Source: Corticium candelabrum
Lineage: Eukaryota; Porifera; Homoscleromorpha; Homosclerophorida; Plakinidae
Direction of reading: 5' to 3'
NCBI RefSeq assembly: GCF_963422355.1
Contig: NC_085086.1
Location: 9,887,936 to 9,951,935 of the forward strand
DNA length: 64,000 bases
The first letter of the stretch is position 1. Each line of letters starts with the position of its first letter. Positions 22,300 to 32,319 of this stretch are shown piece by piece. The position numbers were made by a program, and so were the translations under genes. Below the pieces are notes generated by a model. The model was not told the DNA's origin, did no database searches, and was given only the letters and a program-made list of their open reading frames with translations.

Positions 22300-24815
22300 A
22301 TGACTGTCCGGACCCTTGTCCTCATTGTGGTCGTGGTAACCACACAAGATGGCGGTTTGACAAAGAACTTGGACTGTAGTGACCAAAGCAAATGTTCGTC
22401 ATGTGAATGTGCTGGTAAGTCTATGGCTACCCAACAGAATGAGTTTGAACTCTGTTACTCTTTTATCATACACTCTACTGGGCTTGTTGTGCACGAGTTC
22501 TTGTACTGCGTCTTTGGTATATACATATGTACTATGCATATTATGTACTATATGTACCTTACGTTGAGGATTGATGTTTTCTAATAGCTATAGAAAAGTG
22601 CGGCGGACAGATTTATTCTGCAGGCGAGCCAACAAGATTTCTTAGTACCCATCAAGTGTCCTCCTGCATGAAATGCAAGTGGTTGATATTCGTATCACCC
22701 AAGAAAAAAGTCAAACTCTCCTTAAGTATCTCTCTTGGACCTGGAGATACACTGCATGTATTCGACGGTTATTCAAAGAAGTCTCGACTCATTGCCACTT
22801 ACGAAGAAGGGTTCAGTTCCGTGGACATTGCTTCATCCGGAAGCTCAATGACGGTTGTGGTTACTACAGACGGCTGTGGATCAAATTCCATAATATCAGC
22901 GTCTTTTAAACCTCTTGGTAATGCAAGCTGTAGTCTTACTGACAATCTAAGCTATAACTAAATTTATATATCTTGACTTTTAGATTGTGGGGGTCTGTTT
23001 TATATAAAGCCAAGAAAGACTAATTCAAAGCAGATTCGATCTCCTAACTTTCCCGAGGAATATCCAAATTCATTGGACTGTCTGTGGATGTTTGTTAGCA
23101 GCGGACCTTCATTGCTATCAGCAAACGTCAACATCAAATTTGTTAGTACTGCAGGATCAGGAGATAAGCTGATCATACGAAACTCTCTGAAAGTGCTAAG
23201 TCAGAACGCACGAGTGTATAGTGGGAAGAAAGCGACAAAAGACGAACTGTTGAGAATTAAGAACACAGCTGGATTTACTATTCAATTTTCGTCTTATCAT
23301 AAGAACAGAGGCAAGGGATTTTTGCTGAATATTGTCGCTCTTTCGAAAGGTAACTACCTACAGCAGGTATAATTACTGTTCTCGTAACAGTTCTGTTTGC
23401 GCAGGCCTTAATTGTTCGTTTCCAAAACTTCCTAAACATGGTCTAGTAAATGTAGTAAATTTTGGCAAGACTGCAAAGTACTCTTGCTGTGATGGTTACG
23501 AACTGGTTGGAGTTGAAGAGCGAATTTGCACAAACAGTGGATGGGCGCCAGCAGTCAATCCTACATGCAAACGTAATCGAATCTTAATTTACCCATTTTC
23601 TCTATTGCTTGCATGATTTATGAATTTTTGTAGCCGTAATGTTTTGTAAATTGCCGTCTAATACGGAAGCATCCAGCGGTTCTACCATTGTGGCTATTGG
23701 AGAGGAAGTAAATATATATTGCTCAAAGGGATATAAGCTTTCAAATTCGCTGCAATCATTGCCAGCATTGTGCGGGTGCGGAGGCAATTGGAACATAACT
23801 ACCGACCGATCACTTTGTGAAATCGGTAAAGAGTGGCAAATTTTGTATGTACATGTGTGTGGGAATGTGTGGCTGTGTACGTTTTTAGACGTACTAAGCC
23901 GTTACCTGTTTGTTACTTTTAGACTACTGTCATGATTGTGGCATATCTGATTCTCCAACCTGTAGACACAGGAAAAATGGAGTGTGTTTTTCAAAAAACG
24001 GTGCTTGGCCTTGGGTAGCAGCAATTTACAAGAAAACTTCAAACAACCAAGTATTCCACTGCGGAGGCGCTCTCATCAGTGACTGCTTTATTCTGACCGC
24101 TGCTCATTGCGCTAGTGGCTTTAAGCCTGACAATCTAATGGTCGTCCTCGGCGACACGGAGCGTTATGTTAAAGAATACACTGAGAAAACATTTGCTGTT
24201 GATAAAATCCACATCCATAATAGCTATAAACACGACAGTGGGAGTTTAAACTATGACATCGCTCTGTTACAATTAAAATGCAATGTATCTTGTTCTTCAT
24301 ACGTTCGAAAAGTCTGTTTGCCCACAAGAACGGACTTTGGCTACTACCAAGCAGGAACGCCCTGCATTGCAGCAGGATGGGGAGCTACTGAAAAGAGAGA
24401 AATAGGCGCAAAAAGTACTCCAATAACTACCAGCATGAAAGAAATTCATCTTCCGATTGTAGACAAAGACGGGTGTTTAGCCAGCACATCGGATTATATC
24501 AAGCATGACATTACAAACTACACTGTTTGCGCAGGAGATGGCAACGGCAATAATAACGTTTGCGATGGTGATTCTGGAGGGCCTCTGTTTTGCAAGCGCA
24601 AGCAAGGTAAAAAAGTCGATCCCGACAGCTACGTCATGGTGGGAATAGTCAGCTGGGGGGAAGGATGTGGACAGCCTGGAAAATACAGCGTATTTACGCA
24701 CTTGCTCAACCTAATGAATTGGGTGCAAGACAAGTTGGACAGAAACCCATGCAAGCAATGGTTCAATAAAGAAGAAACAGAACAGTGTCGTAACCCTGCA
24801 GTTAGCTTGGTTTGA
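22300..24815 (+). CDS. Copy B: CUB-CUB-CCP-CCP-serine protease without VWA
   Basis: Six exons: 22300-22414, 22588-22917, 22984-23349, 23405-23572, 23634-23825, 23923-24815; 2064 coding nt, 687 residues, all introns phase 1. Order: signal peptide and CSSCEC motif, CUB1 (39-148), CUB2 (149-270), CCP1 (271-326), CCP2 (327-390), protease (391-687). The CCP2 exon joins the protease exon across a 97-nt intron; no CCP3, CCP4 or VWA exon lies between. His (TAAHC), Asp (NYDIALL) and Ser (CDGDSGG) are present, but position 189 is Asn (NNNVCDG) instead of Asp, so specificity should differ from trypsin. There is no R-IVGG. Layout is that of MASP/C1r/C1s minus EGF, yet the protease is the factor B type of its neighbours. 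The start matches the 115-nt exon 1 of A; an upstream in-frame Met (MLREM) is possible. Confidence 0.85.
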
Positions 24816-25342
24816 CATTAACATGCAACATTTGAGCTAGATTACTTCGTGACGTCAACGTTTGTGTTGTTAAGCTTTAGAGTAACATTAGTTGGGCATT
24901 TCAATATGATGGCTTCTTAGTATATTTTGTGACAATGATTGCACATAAAATTGCAAGTACAGACATCATAAGTTTACTTTTGCTGATTTCTTTTAATGTC
25001 TTCAAATTTGCTGAAGATAACAAACATCATACTTGTAGCCACTGTTCTCGTGAAACGGAGTTGTCTTAATTAAACTTATGTCTGATCGGACGCACCTTTT
25101 TAGTGCTAGCGCATTAACGTTATCGCAGATGTTAGGTTGGGCGCAAAAAATTACTTATGGCATATATGCATTTAGAGTACGTACCTATTTAGAGAAACTA
25201 AGCCAAATATTATATGTAAAAATCAGTGAAAATACAAAAGTTTAAAAACTAAAAATGAATGTAATTCATCATTTAGAAATACTCGTTGTACGGTATATTT
25301 AGTAGTAAAACCGTTTCATATTTTTATTTTATGTCGCATATC

Positions 25343-25545
25343 ATTCGAAAGTCAACAGTACCGCATACGGGAGTCAATTGTACCGCCTAAGGGAGTCAAT
25401 GGTATAACATATGTAAGTAAGTTATACCGCATACGGGAGTCAATGGTACCGCATTCGGGAGGCAATGGTACAGCACATGGGAGTCAATGGTACGACATAC
25501 GGAAGTCAATGGTACATCATACGCGAGTCAATGGTACAGTATACG
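25343..25545. repeat. 22-bp minisatellite, short array
   Basis: Degenerate units of the form GGGAGTCAATGGTACCGCATAC, about 8-9 copies. A longer array of the same unit lies at 30535-31135 in the paralogous position. Confidence 0.85.
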
Positions 25546-25754
25546 AAACACTTTCTATGTAACTATTACAGGCATACCTGTAAACTTTTGAAATGCCAAA
25601 TACGTAAAGCAATTCAAATAGTAACAACAATAACGCAAATTAATAATTACTGTTTGACAACTGCCATATCCCAATAAAACAATACTGAACCAAGAGCCAC
25701 AGAATCATCAATAACCCAGAAGTTTTCTATCATAATGTTTTTGCGCACAGAGCA

Positions 25755-25763
25755 TATAAAAAG
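25755..25763 (+). promoter_or_regulatory. Putative TATA box of copy C
   Basis: TATAAAAAG lies about 960 nt before the copy C start codon. CAGAACACTGAA followed by GTAAGT starts about 22 nt downstream (donor at 25796), consistent with a short untranslated first exon spliced to an acceptor just before the ATG (for example CCTTCAG ending 26696). The block is conserved in front of copy D. Confidence 0.45.
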
Positions 25764-26715
25764 TTGCAACTCGTGCCTTTTATCAGAACACTGAAGTAAG
25801 TACATACACGTATCTTTTCCAACCGCACCCTACTAGTCAATATGCTGTCGATCTGTACAGGTGCAAATCTGATATGAAGTGACGTAACGTCGCTGGATAT
25901 CCATTCAAACTTGGAGTCCAGCTGCTTGGAGTGTAGTTAACATTTATGAGACTTTGTCTAAAAAGCCATACTTACCATTTGACGGGCCATGGCCTCATCA
26001 GGCTCGTATGCAGTGACGCAACTGTGATAACAATTGCAACTGTGTTTATTTTGTTTCGCCAAATTTGTGGTTCATTGTTCTAAACTGACTTCCCATAGAA
26101 GGGCTAATCCAAGGTTGCCTGACCGCGCCTCAAATTTGACGATCACTTTATGCACTGCGTAATGACGTGTGGTTTGAACCCGTCACGCAACGTGCATTCA
26201 TTACACTACACGGGCACACCGCACTACACACGTCCTGTTTACTTTCCATTGTATGTAATTGATACTGCAAAAAGAGCAGGAAGTGTGAAGGCTCGCAGTT
26301 GTCTCAACACCTCGCTAGGCCACAATGATGTACTGAAAAGCGCAGAAGCAATTGTACCTGACAAACCACGGCTAGTAGACAGAATACGACGGAAAAGGCG
26401 GTGTGTTCGTCGAGGATTGATTGAGTATTAACCAAATAATTACAAGATAACTGCTAGTTTCACGCAAGCGAAGGACAGAGCAAATGTGAAAGTTTCCTGC
26501 CCACATATGCGTGTAGGTTATCTCACTGTACCGTGTCTACGTAGGAGGCTCACCACCAGCAAGCAACACCCACATGATGATGCAATGTCGTGTTTGTTTG
26601 ACTACAGTACTGGGCAAGATAAGTCCAGTACACGGTTGCCGTGTTTTTAAACGCCTAGCAGACGACAGGCGAGAGCTATTGTGTGCAAGCCTTCAGATCA
26701 TCAAAGACTCGAGAG

Positions 26716-27444
26716 ATGAGGACAGTCTCCACCGTTCTTCTCATTTTGTACGCACTAACCACAATAGACGTTGCATTGTCTGAGAGACTAGACTGCAATT
26801 CAAGCAGCAGATGTTCATCGTGTCAATGCGCCGGTGAGTCTTTAATTGCGTAGTGAGATTTGAACTCTGTTTCTCTTACATCCTACACTGTACTGGCCTT
26901 GCTGTGCACGAATTCTTGTACAGCGTCATATATATACTAGAATCCACGGCCCGTCCTTCGTACGGACAAGATACTGTAGTGTAAAGATAGGTCTGTGGAC
27001 ACGTCACGTGCAATCTTTGTTGCGAGATCCCGAATGTCCTGAATGAATTCGAATCTTGCTCTTCGCGCTTGTTTCGATAGAAATCAACACACTTCCCGTG
27101 TAGCCCTTGCTGCAGAAAACGTGTAGGTTGGATTCGGTGCAAATGCAATCGGAATTTGGAGAGAAACGAAAGCACTAGAAGAGTAATAAGTTTCGTCGGC
27201 AAGAGATATTCGATTGCTCGAATCTTTGCGAAGGACGACAATGCATATAGTCTACACAGGACTGGTGTGGGAGTGTGTTCGAATGAACTGGAATGTGTAG
27301 CGTTTGCGTCATCGAGAAATTTTACGCGGGGTCGAGCCCTCGAGACGGGACCCGGTGCATAATTATTTAGATTTTTACGCAAACCTTTTCCTGTGCTTGC
27401 CGATTTCGGTTGCGAACGGACAAAAAACGTGGCTGCCAAACGCG

Positions 27445-27514
<70 letters not shown>

Positions 27515-27526
27515 TTGAGCTATACG

Positions 27527-27585
<59 letters not shown>

Positions 27586-28915
27586 GCATATTATGCACTA
27601 TATGTACCTTATGTTGAGGATTGCTGTTTTGTAATAGCTATAGAAAAGTGCGGCGGGCAGATTTATTCTGCAGACGAGCCAACAAGATTTCTTAGTACCC
27701 ACCAAGTGTCCTCCTGCATGAAATGCAAGTGGTTGATATTCGTATCACCCAAGAAAAAAGTCAAACTCACCTTAAGTATCTCTCTTGGACCTGGAGATAA
27801 ACTGCATGTATTCGACGGTTATTCAAAGAAGTCTCGACTCATTGCCACTTACGAAGAAGGGTTCAGTTCCGTGGACATTGCTTCATCCGGAAGCTCAATG
27901 ACGGTTGTGGTTACTACAGACGGCTGTGGATCAAATTCCATAATATCAGCGTCTTTTAAACCTCTTGGTAATGCAAGCTGTAGTCTTACTGACAATCTAA
28001 GCTATAACTAAATTTATAAATCTTGACTTTTAGACTGTGGGGGTCTGTTTTATATGAAGCCAAGAAAGACTAATTCAAAGCAGATTCGATCTCCTAACTT
28101 TCCTGAAGAATATCCAAATTCATTGGACTGTCTGTGGATGTTTGTTAGCAGCGGACCTTCATTGCTATCAGCAAACGTCAACATCAAATTTGTTAGTACT
28201 GCAGGATCAGGAGATAAGCTGATCATACGAAACTCTCTGAAAGTGCTAAGTCAGAACGCACGAGTGTATAGTGGGAAGAAAGCGACAAAAAACGAACTGT
28301 TGAGAATTAAGAACACAGCTGGATTTACTATTCAATTTTCGTCTTATCATAAGAACAGAGGCAAGGGATTTTTGCTGAATATTGTCGCTCTTTCGAAAGG
28401 TAACTACCTACAGCAGGTACAATTACTGTTCTCGAAACAGTTCTGTTTGCGCAGGTCTTAATTGTTCGTTTCCAAAACTTCCTAAACATGGTCTAGTAAA
28501 TGTAGTAAATTTTGGCAAGACTGCAAAATACTCTTGCTGTGATGGTTACGAACTGGTTGGAGTTGAAGAGCGATCTTGCACAAACAGTGGCTGGGCGCCA
28601 ACAGTCAATCCTAAATGCAAACGTAATTGAATGTTAATTTGCCAATTTTCTTTATTGCCTGCATGATTTATGAATATTTGTAGCCGTAACGTTTTGCACT
28701 TTGCCGTCTAATACGGAAGCCTCTAGCGGTTCTACCACTGTGGCTATTGGAGAGGAAGTAAATATATATTGCTCAAAGGGATATAAGCTTTCAAATTCGC
28801 TGCAATCATTGCCAGCATTGTGCGGGTGCGGAGGCAAGTGGAACATAACTACCGACCGATCACTTTGTGGAATCGGTAAAGAGTGACATATTTAGTGTGT
28901 GCATGTGTGTGAGGA

Positions 28916-28959
<44 letters not shown>

Positions 28960-29999
28960 TGTGTGTGCGGTTGTGTTTACGTGTGTGGGGTGTGTATGTG
29001 TGTGTGTGTGGGTGTGCATACGTGTTAGTTGCAAATCTGCGTAAATGCGTGTAATTCTGTGCGTGAAACATTTCTGTATGCATACTTTACACTGCGCTTT
29101 TCTCTCTAGACTACTGTCATGATTGTGGCCTAACTGCTGCTCCAACCTGTAGACACAGGGAACATGGAGTGTGTTTTTCAGAAAAAGGTGCTTGGCCTTG
29201 GGTGGCAGCAATTTACAAGAAAACTTCAAACAACCATGTTCTCCACTGCGGAGGCGCTCTAATTAGCGATTGTTTTATTGTGACCGCTGCTCATTGCGCT
29301 AGTGGCTTTAAGCCTGACAATCTGACGGTTGTTCTCGGCGACACTGAGCGTTATGTTAAAGAATACAGCGAGAAAACATTTGCTGTTGATAAAATCCACA
29401 TCCATAATAGCTATAAACACGACAGTGGGAGTTTAAACTATGACATCGCTCTGTTACAATTGAAATGCAATGTGTCTTGTTCTCCATACGTTCGAAAAGT
29501 CTGCTTGCCCACAAAAGAGGACTTTGGCTACTACCACGCAGGAACGAGCTGCATTGTAGCAGGATGGGGAGCTACTGAAAAGAGGGAACTCGGCGCAAAA
29601 CGTACTAAAACTACCAGCTTAAAAGAATTGCATCTTCCGATTGCAGACAAAGCCGCTTGTTTAAACAGTACATCGGATTATCTCAAGCATGACATTACAA
29701 ACTACACTGTTTGCGCAGGAGACGGCACCGGTAATAATGATGCTTGCCATAGTGATTCTGGAGGTCCTCTGTTTTGCAAACGCAAGAATGATAAAGAAAT
29801 CGGTCCCGACAGCTACGTGATGGTGGGAATAGTCAGCTGGGGAGAAGGATGTGGACAGCCTGGAAAATACGGGATATTTACGCACTTGCTCAACTTGATG
29901 GATTGGGTGCAAGACAAGTTGGACAGAAACCCATGCAAGCAATGGCTCAACAAAGAGGAAACAGAACAGTGTCGTAACTCTGTAGTTAGCTTGGTTTGA
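26716..29999 (+). CDS. Copy C: CUB-CUB-CCP-CCP-serine protease without VWA, oxyanion-hole change
   Basis: Six exons: 26716-26833, 27638-27967, 28034-28399, 28455-28622, 28684-28875, 29110-29999; 2064 coding nt, 687 residues, all introns phase 1. The signal peptide starts MRTVSTVLLILYAL. Domain order is as in copy B. Exons 2-5 and their introns are nearly identical to B, while the protease exon and the end of the preceding intron are closer to D: a mosaic. His, Asp, Ser and Asp189 are present, but the segment before the catalytic Ser reads ACHSDSGG where D and E have ACDGDSGG, so Gly193 of the oxyanion hole is Ser and residue 192 is His. Activity may be reduced. There is no R-IVGG. Intron 1 holds an inserted repeat with CA and TA microsatellites; intron 5 holds a GT tract. 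Confidence 0.85.
26936..27530. repeat. Repeat insertion in copy C intron 1
   Basis: Copy B intron 1 is 173 nt and copy C intron 1 is 804 nt; the difference is this block. Parts of it (CGTCCTTCGTACGG, GTGTAGGTTGGATTC) recur at 37060-37510 downstream of copy D, so it is a dispersed repeat. It ends in (CA)n at 27448-27512 and (TA)n at 27531-27581. Confidence 0.65.
28917..28956. repeat. GT microsatellite in copy C intron 5
   Basis: A GT tract of about 40 bp with further GT-rich sequence to 29020, exactly at the point where copy C lacks the CCP3-CCP4-VWA exons. The intron's 3' end matches intron 8 of copy D. Confidence 0.9.
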
Positions 30000-30201
30000 T
30001 GTTAACATGCAACATTAGAGCTAAATTACTTCGTGACGTCAATGTTTACGTTGTTAAGCTTTAGAGTAACATTAGGTGGGCATTTCAATATAATGGCTTC
30101 TTAATACATTTTGTAACAATGATTGTTCATTAATTGCAAGTACTGACATCTTAAGTTTAATTTTGCTGATTTCTTTTAATGTCTTCAAATTTGTTCAAAA
30201 T

Positions 30202-30207
30202 AATAAA
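30202..30207 (+). terminator. Putative polyadenylation signal of copy C
   Basis: AATAAA about 200 nt after the copy C stop codon. The matching place after copy B has AACAAA, so B would need another signal. Confidence 0.4.
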
Positions 30208-30534
30208 CATCATACTTGTACCCACTGTCCTAGTGAAACAGAGTTTCCTTAATTAAACGTATGTCTGTCCAGACGTATTTTTAGTGCTAGCGCATTAACG
30301 TTATTGTACATGTTAGGTTAGGCGAAAAATTATTTATGCTATATACGCATTTAGATTACGTACCAATTTTAAAAAACTAAGCCAAATATTTAAAACATTA
30401 TTTAAAAATCAGTGAAAATACGAAAAACTAAAAACTAGAAAATTAATATAATTCATCATTTGGAAATTCTCTTTTGATGGTATAATTAGAAATAAAACCG
30501 ATTTCAGATTTTTATGGTATGTCCCATCGCGGTC

Positions 30535-31135
30535 TAAACTACCGCATATTAAAGTTAAGTCAATGGTACCGCATACGGGAGTCAATACTACCGCATACGG
30601 GAGGCAACGGTACTGCCCTTCAGTAGCAATGGTAACGCATACTGAAATCAATTTTGCGGTATATAGGAGTCAATGGTACCGCACACGGAAGCCATAGCAC
30701 CACATGCGCGAGTCAATGGTGTCGCATATGGGAGTCAATAGTACAACATACGGGAGTCAATAGTACCGCATGAAAGTCCATGTACTTCATAGAGCGTTCA
30801 TGGTACCGCATGCAGGAGTAAATGGTATAGCATACGGGAGGCACTGTTACCGCACATGGAGTCAATTGTACCGCAATTGGAAGTCAATGGTACGGCATAC
30901 GAAAGCCAATGGTACCAAAAACGCGAGTCAATGGTACAGCATGCAGGAGTCAATGGTACCGCATGAGAGTCTATGGTACAGCATAGGGCAGTCATAGTAC
31001 CGCATACGGGAGTCAATGGTTCCGCATAGGGGAGTCAATGGTACACCATATGTAAATGAATAATACCGCATACAGGAATCAATGGTTCCGCATAAGGGAG
31101 TCAATGGTACATAATACGCGAGTCAATGGTACCGT
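30535..31135. repeat. 22-bp minisatellite, long array
   Basis: About 25 degenerate units of GGGAGTCAATGGTACCGCATAC with length variants. The unit contains the palindrome GGTACC. Single related motifs occur near 38.8, 44.6, 46.5, 51.25, 58.67 and 63.6 kb. Confidence 0.85.
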
Positions 31136-31348
31136 ATACGAAACACTTTCTGTGTACCTATTACAGGCATACGTGTAAACTTTTGAAATGCCAAATACGT
31201 AAAGCAATTCAAATAGTAACCACAATAACGCAAATTAATAATTACTGTTTTAGAACGGCCACTTCCCAATAAAAAATACCGAATCACGCGCCACAGAATC
31301 ATCAAAAACCATGATGTTTTCCTCTAATAATATTTTGTCCACAGAGCG

Positions 31349-31357
31349 TATTTAAAG
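31349..31357 (+). promoter_or_regulatory. Putative TATA-like box of copy D
   Basis: TATTTAAAG in the position aligned with TATAAAAAG of copy C, followed by the same GTTGCAACTCGTGCC block and the same CTGAA/GTAAGT donor at 31390. Confidence 0.4.
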
Positions 31358-32319
31358 TTGCAACTCGTGCCTTTCATCAGAACACTGAAGTAAGTACATA
31401 CACGTACCTTTTCCAACCGCATAAAAAACGCTCCTTACTAGTCAATATGCTGTCGACCTGTACAGGAGCAAATCTGATATGAAGTGACGTAACGTCGCTG
31501 AACGTCTATTCAAAATTGAAGTCCAGCTGCTTGGATTGTAGTTAACATTTATGAGACCTTGTCTAAAAGGCCATACTTACCATTCACGGGCCATGGCCTC
31601 ATCAGGTCCCTATGCAGTGACGCAACTGTGATAACAACTGCAACTGTGTTTTTTTGTTTCGCCAAATTTGTGGTTCACTGTTCTAAACTGAATTCGCACA
31701 TATGGGCTATTCCAAGGTCGCCTGACCGCGCCTCAAATTTGACAGTCAATTTATGCACTGCGTAATGAGGTGTGGTTTGCACCAGTCACGCAACGTGCAT
31801 TCATTGCAATACACGTGCACACCGCACTACACACTTCCTGTTTACTTTCCATTGTATGTAATTGCTAGTGCAAAAAGAGCAGGAAGTGTGAAGGCTCGCG
31901 GTTGTCTCAACACCTCGCTAGAGCACAATGATGTACTGAAAAGCGGCGGAAGCATTTTACCTGACAAACCGCGACTCGTAGACAGAGTACGACGGAAAAG
32001 GTTAAGTGTTCGTCGTGAATTGATTTAGTGTTAGGCAAATAATTACACGCTAGCCACTAGTTTCATGCAAGCGAGGAACAGAACAAATGTGAAAGTTTCC
32101 TGCCCACAAATGCGTGTAGGTTATCTCACTGCACCTCGTCTACGTAGGAGGCTCACCACCAGGAAGTAACACCCACATGATGATGCAATGGCATGTTTGT
32201 TCGACTACTGCACTGTACAAGATAAGTCCAGTGCACGGTTGCAGTGTTTTTAAAACGTCTAGCAGACGACAGGCGAGAGCTATTGTGTGCAAGCCTTCAG
32301 ATCATCAGAGACTCGAGAG

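Larger units (their letters stand above)
24816..26715. other. Intergenic B-C, duplicated as the C-D intergenic
   Basis: This 1.9-kb stretch aligns almost end to end with 30000-32319, including the minisatellite, the promoter-proximal part and the sequence up to the start codon. Matching frames of about 92 codons occur in both (26150-26431 and 31753-32028) but differ by many replacements and show no domain, so I do not call a gene. Confidence 0.7.
30000..32319. other. Intergenic C-D, paralogous to the B-C intergenic
   Basis: Same order of elements as 24816-26715 but longer because the minisatellite is expanded. No gene is supported. Confidence 0.7.

Noticed and set aside
22023-22379. 118-codon plus-strand frame overlapping copy B exon 1
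   Set aside because: It is out of phase with the signal-peptide frame, has no domain and is not conserved upstream of C or D.
26150-26431. 93-codon frame conserved as a 91-codon frame at 31753-32028
   Set aside because: Both lie in a duplicated intergenic segment; amino-acid differences are frequent and non-conservative, with no domain and no copy before B, so openness probably reflects recent duplication.
30535-31135. CRISPR-like regular repeats
   Set aside because: Units are contiguous and degenerate with no unique spacers, and the DNA is eukaryotic; it is a minisatellite.
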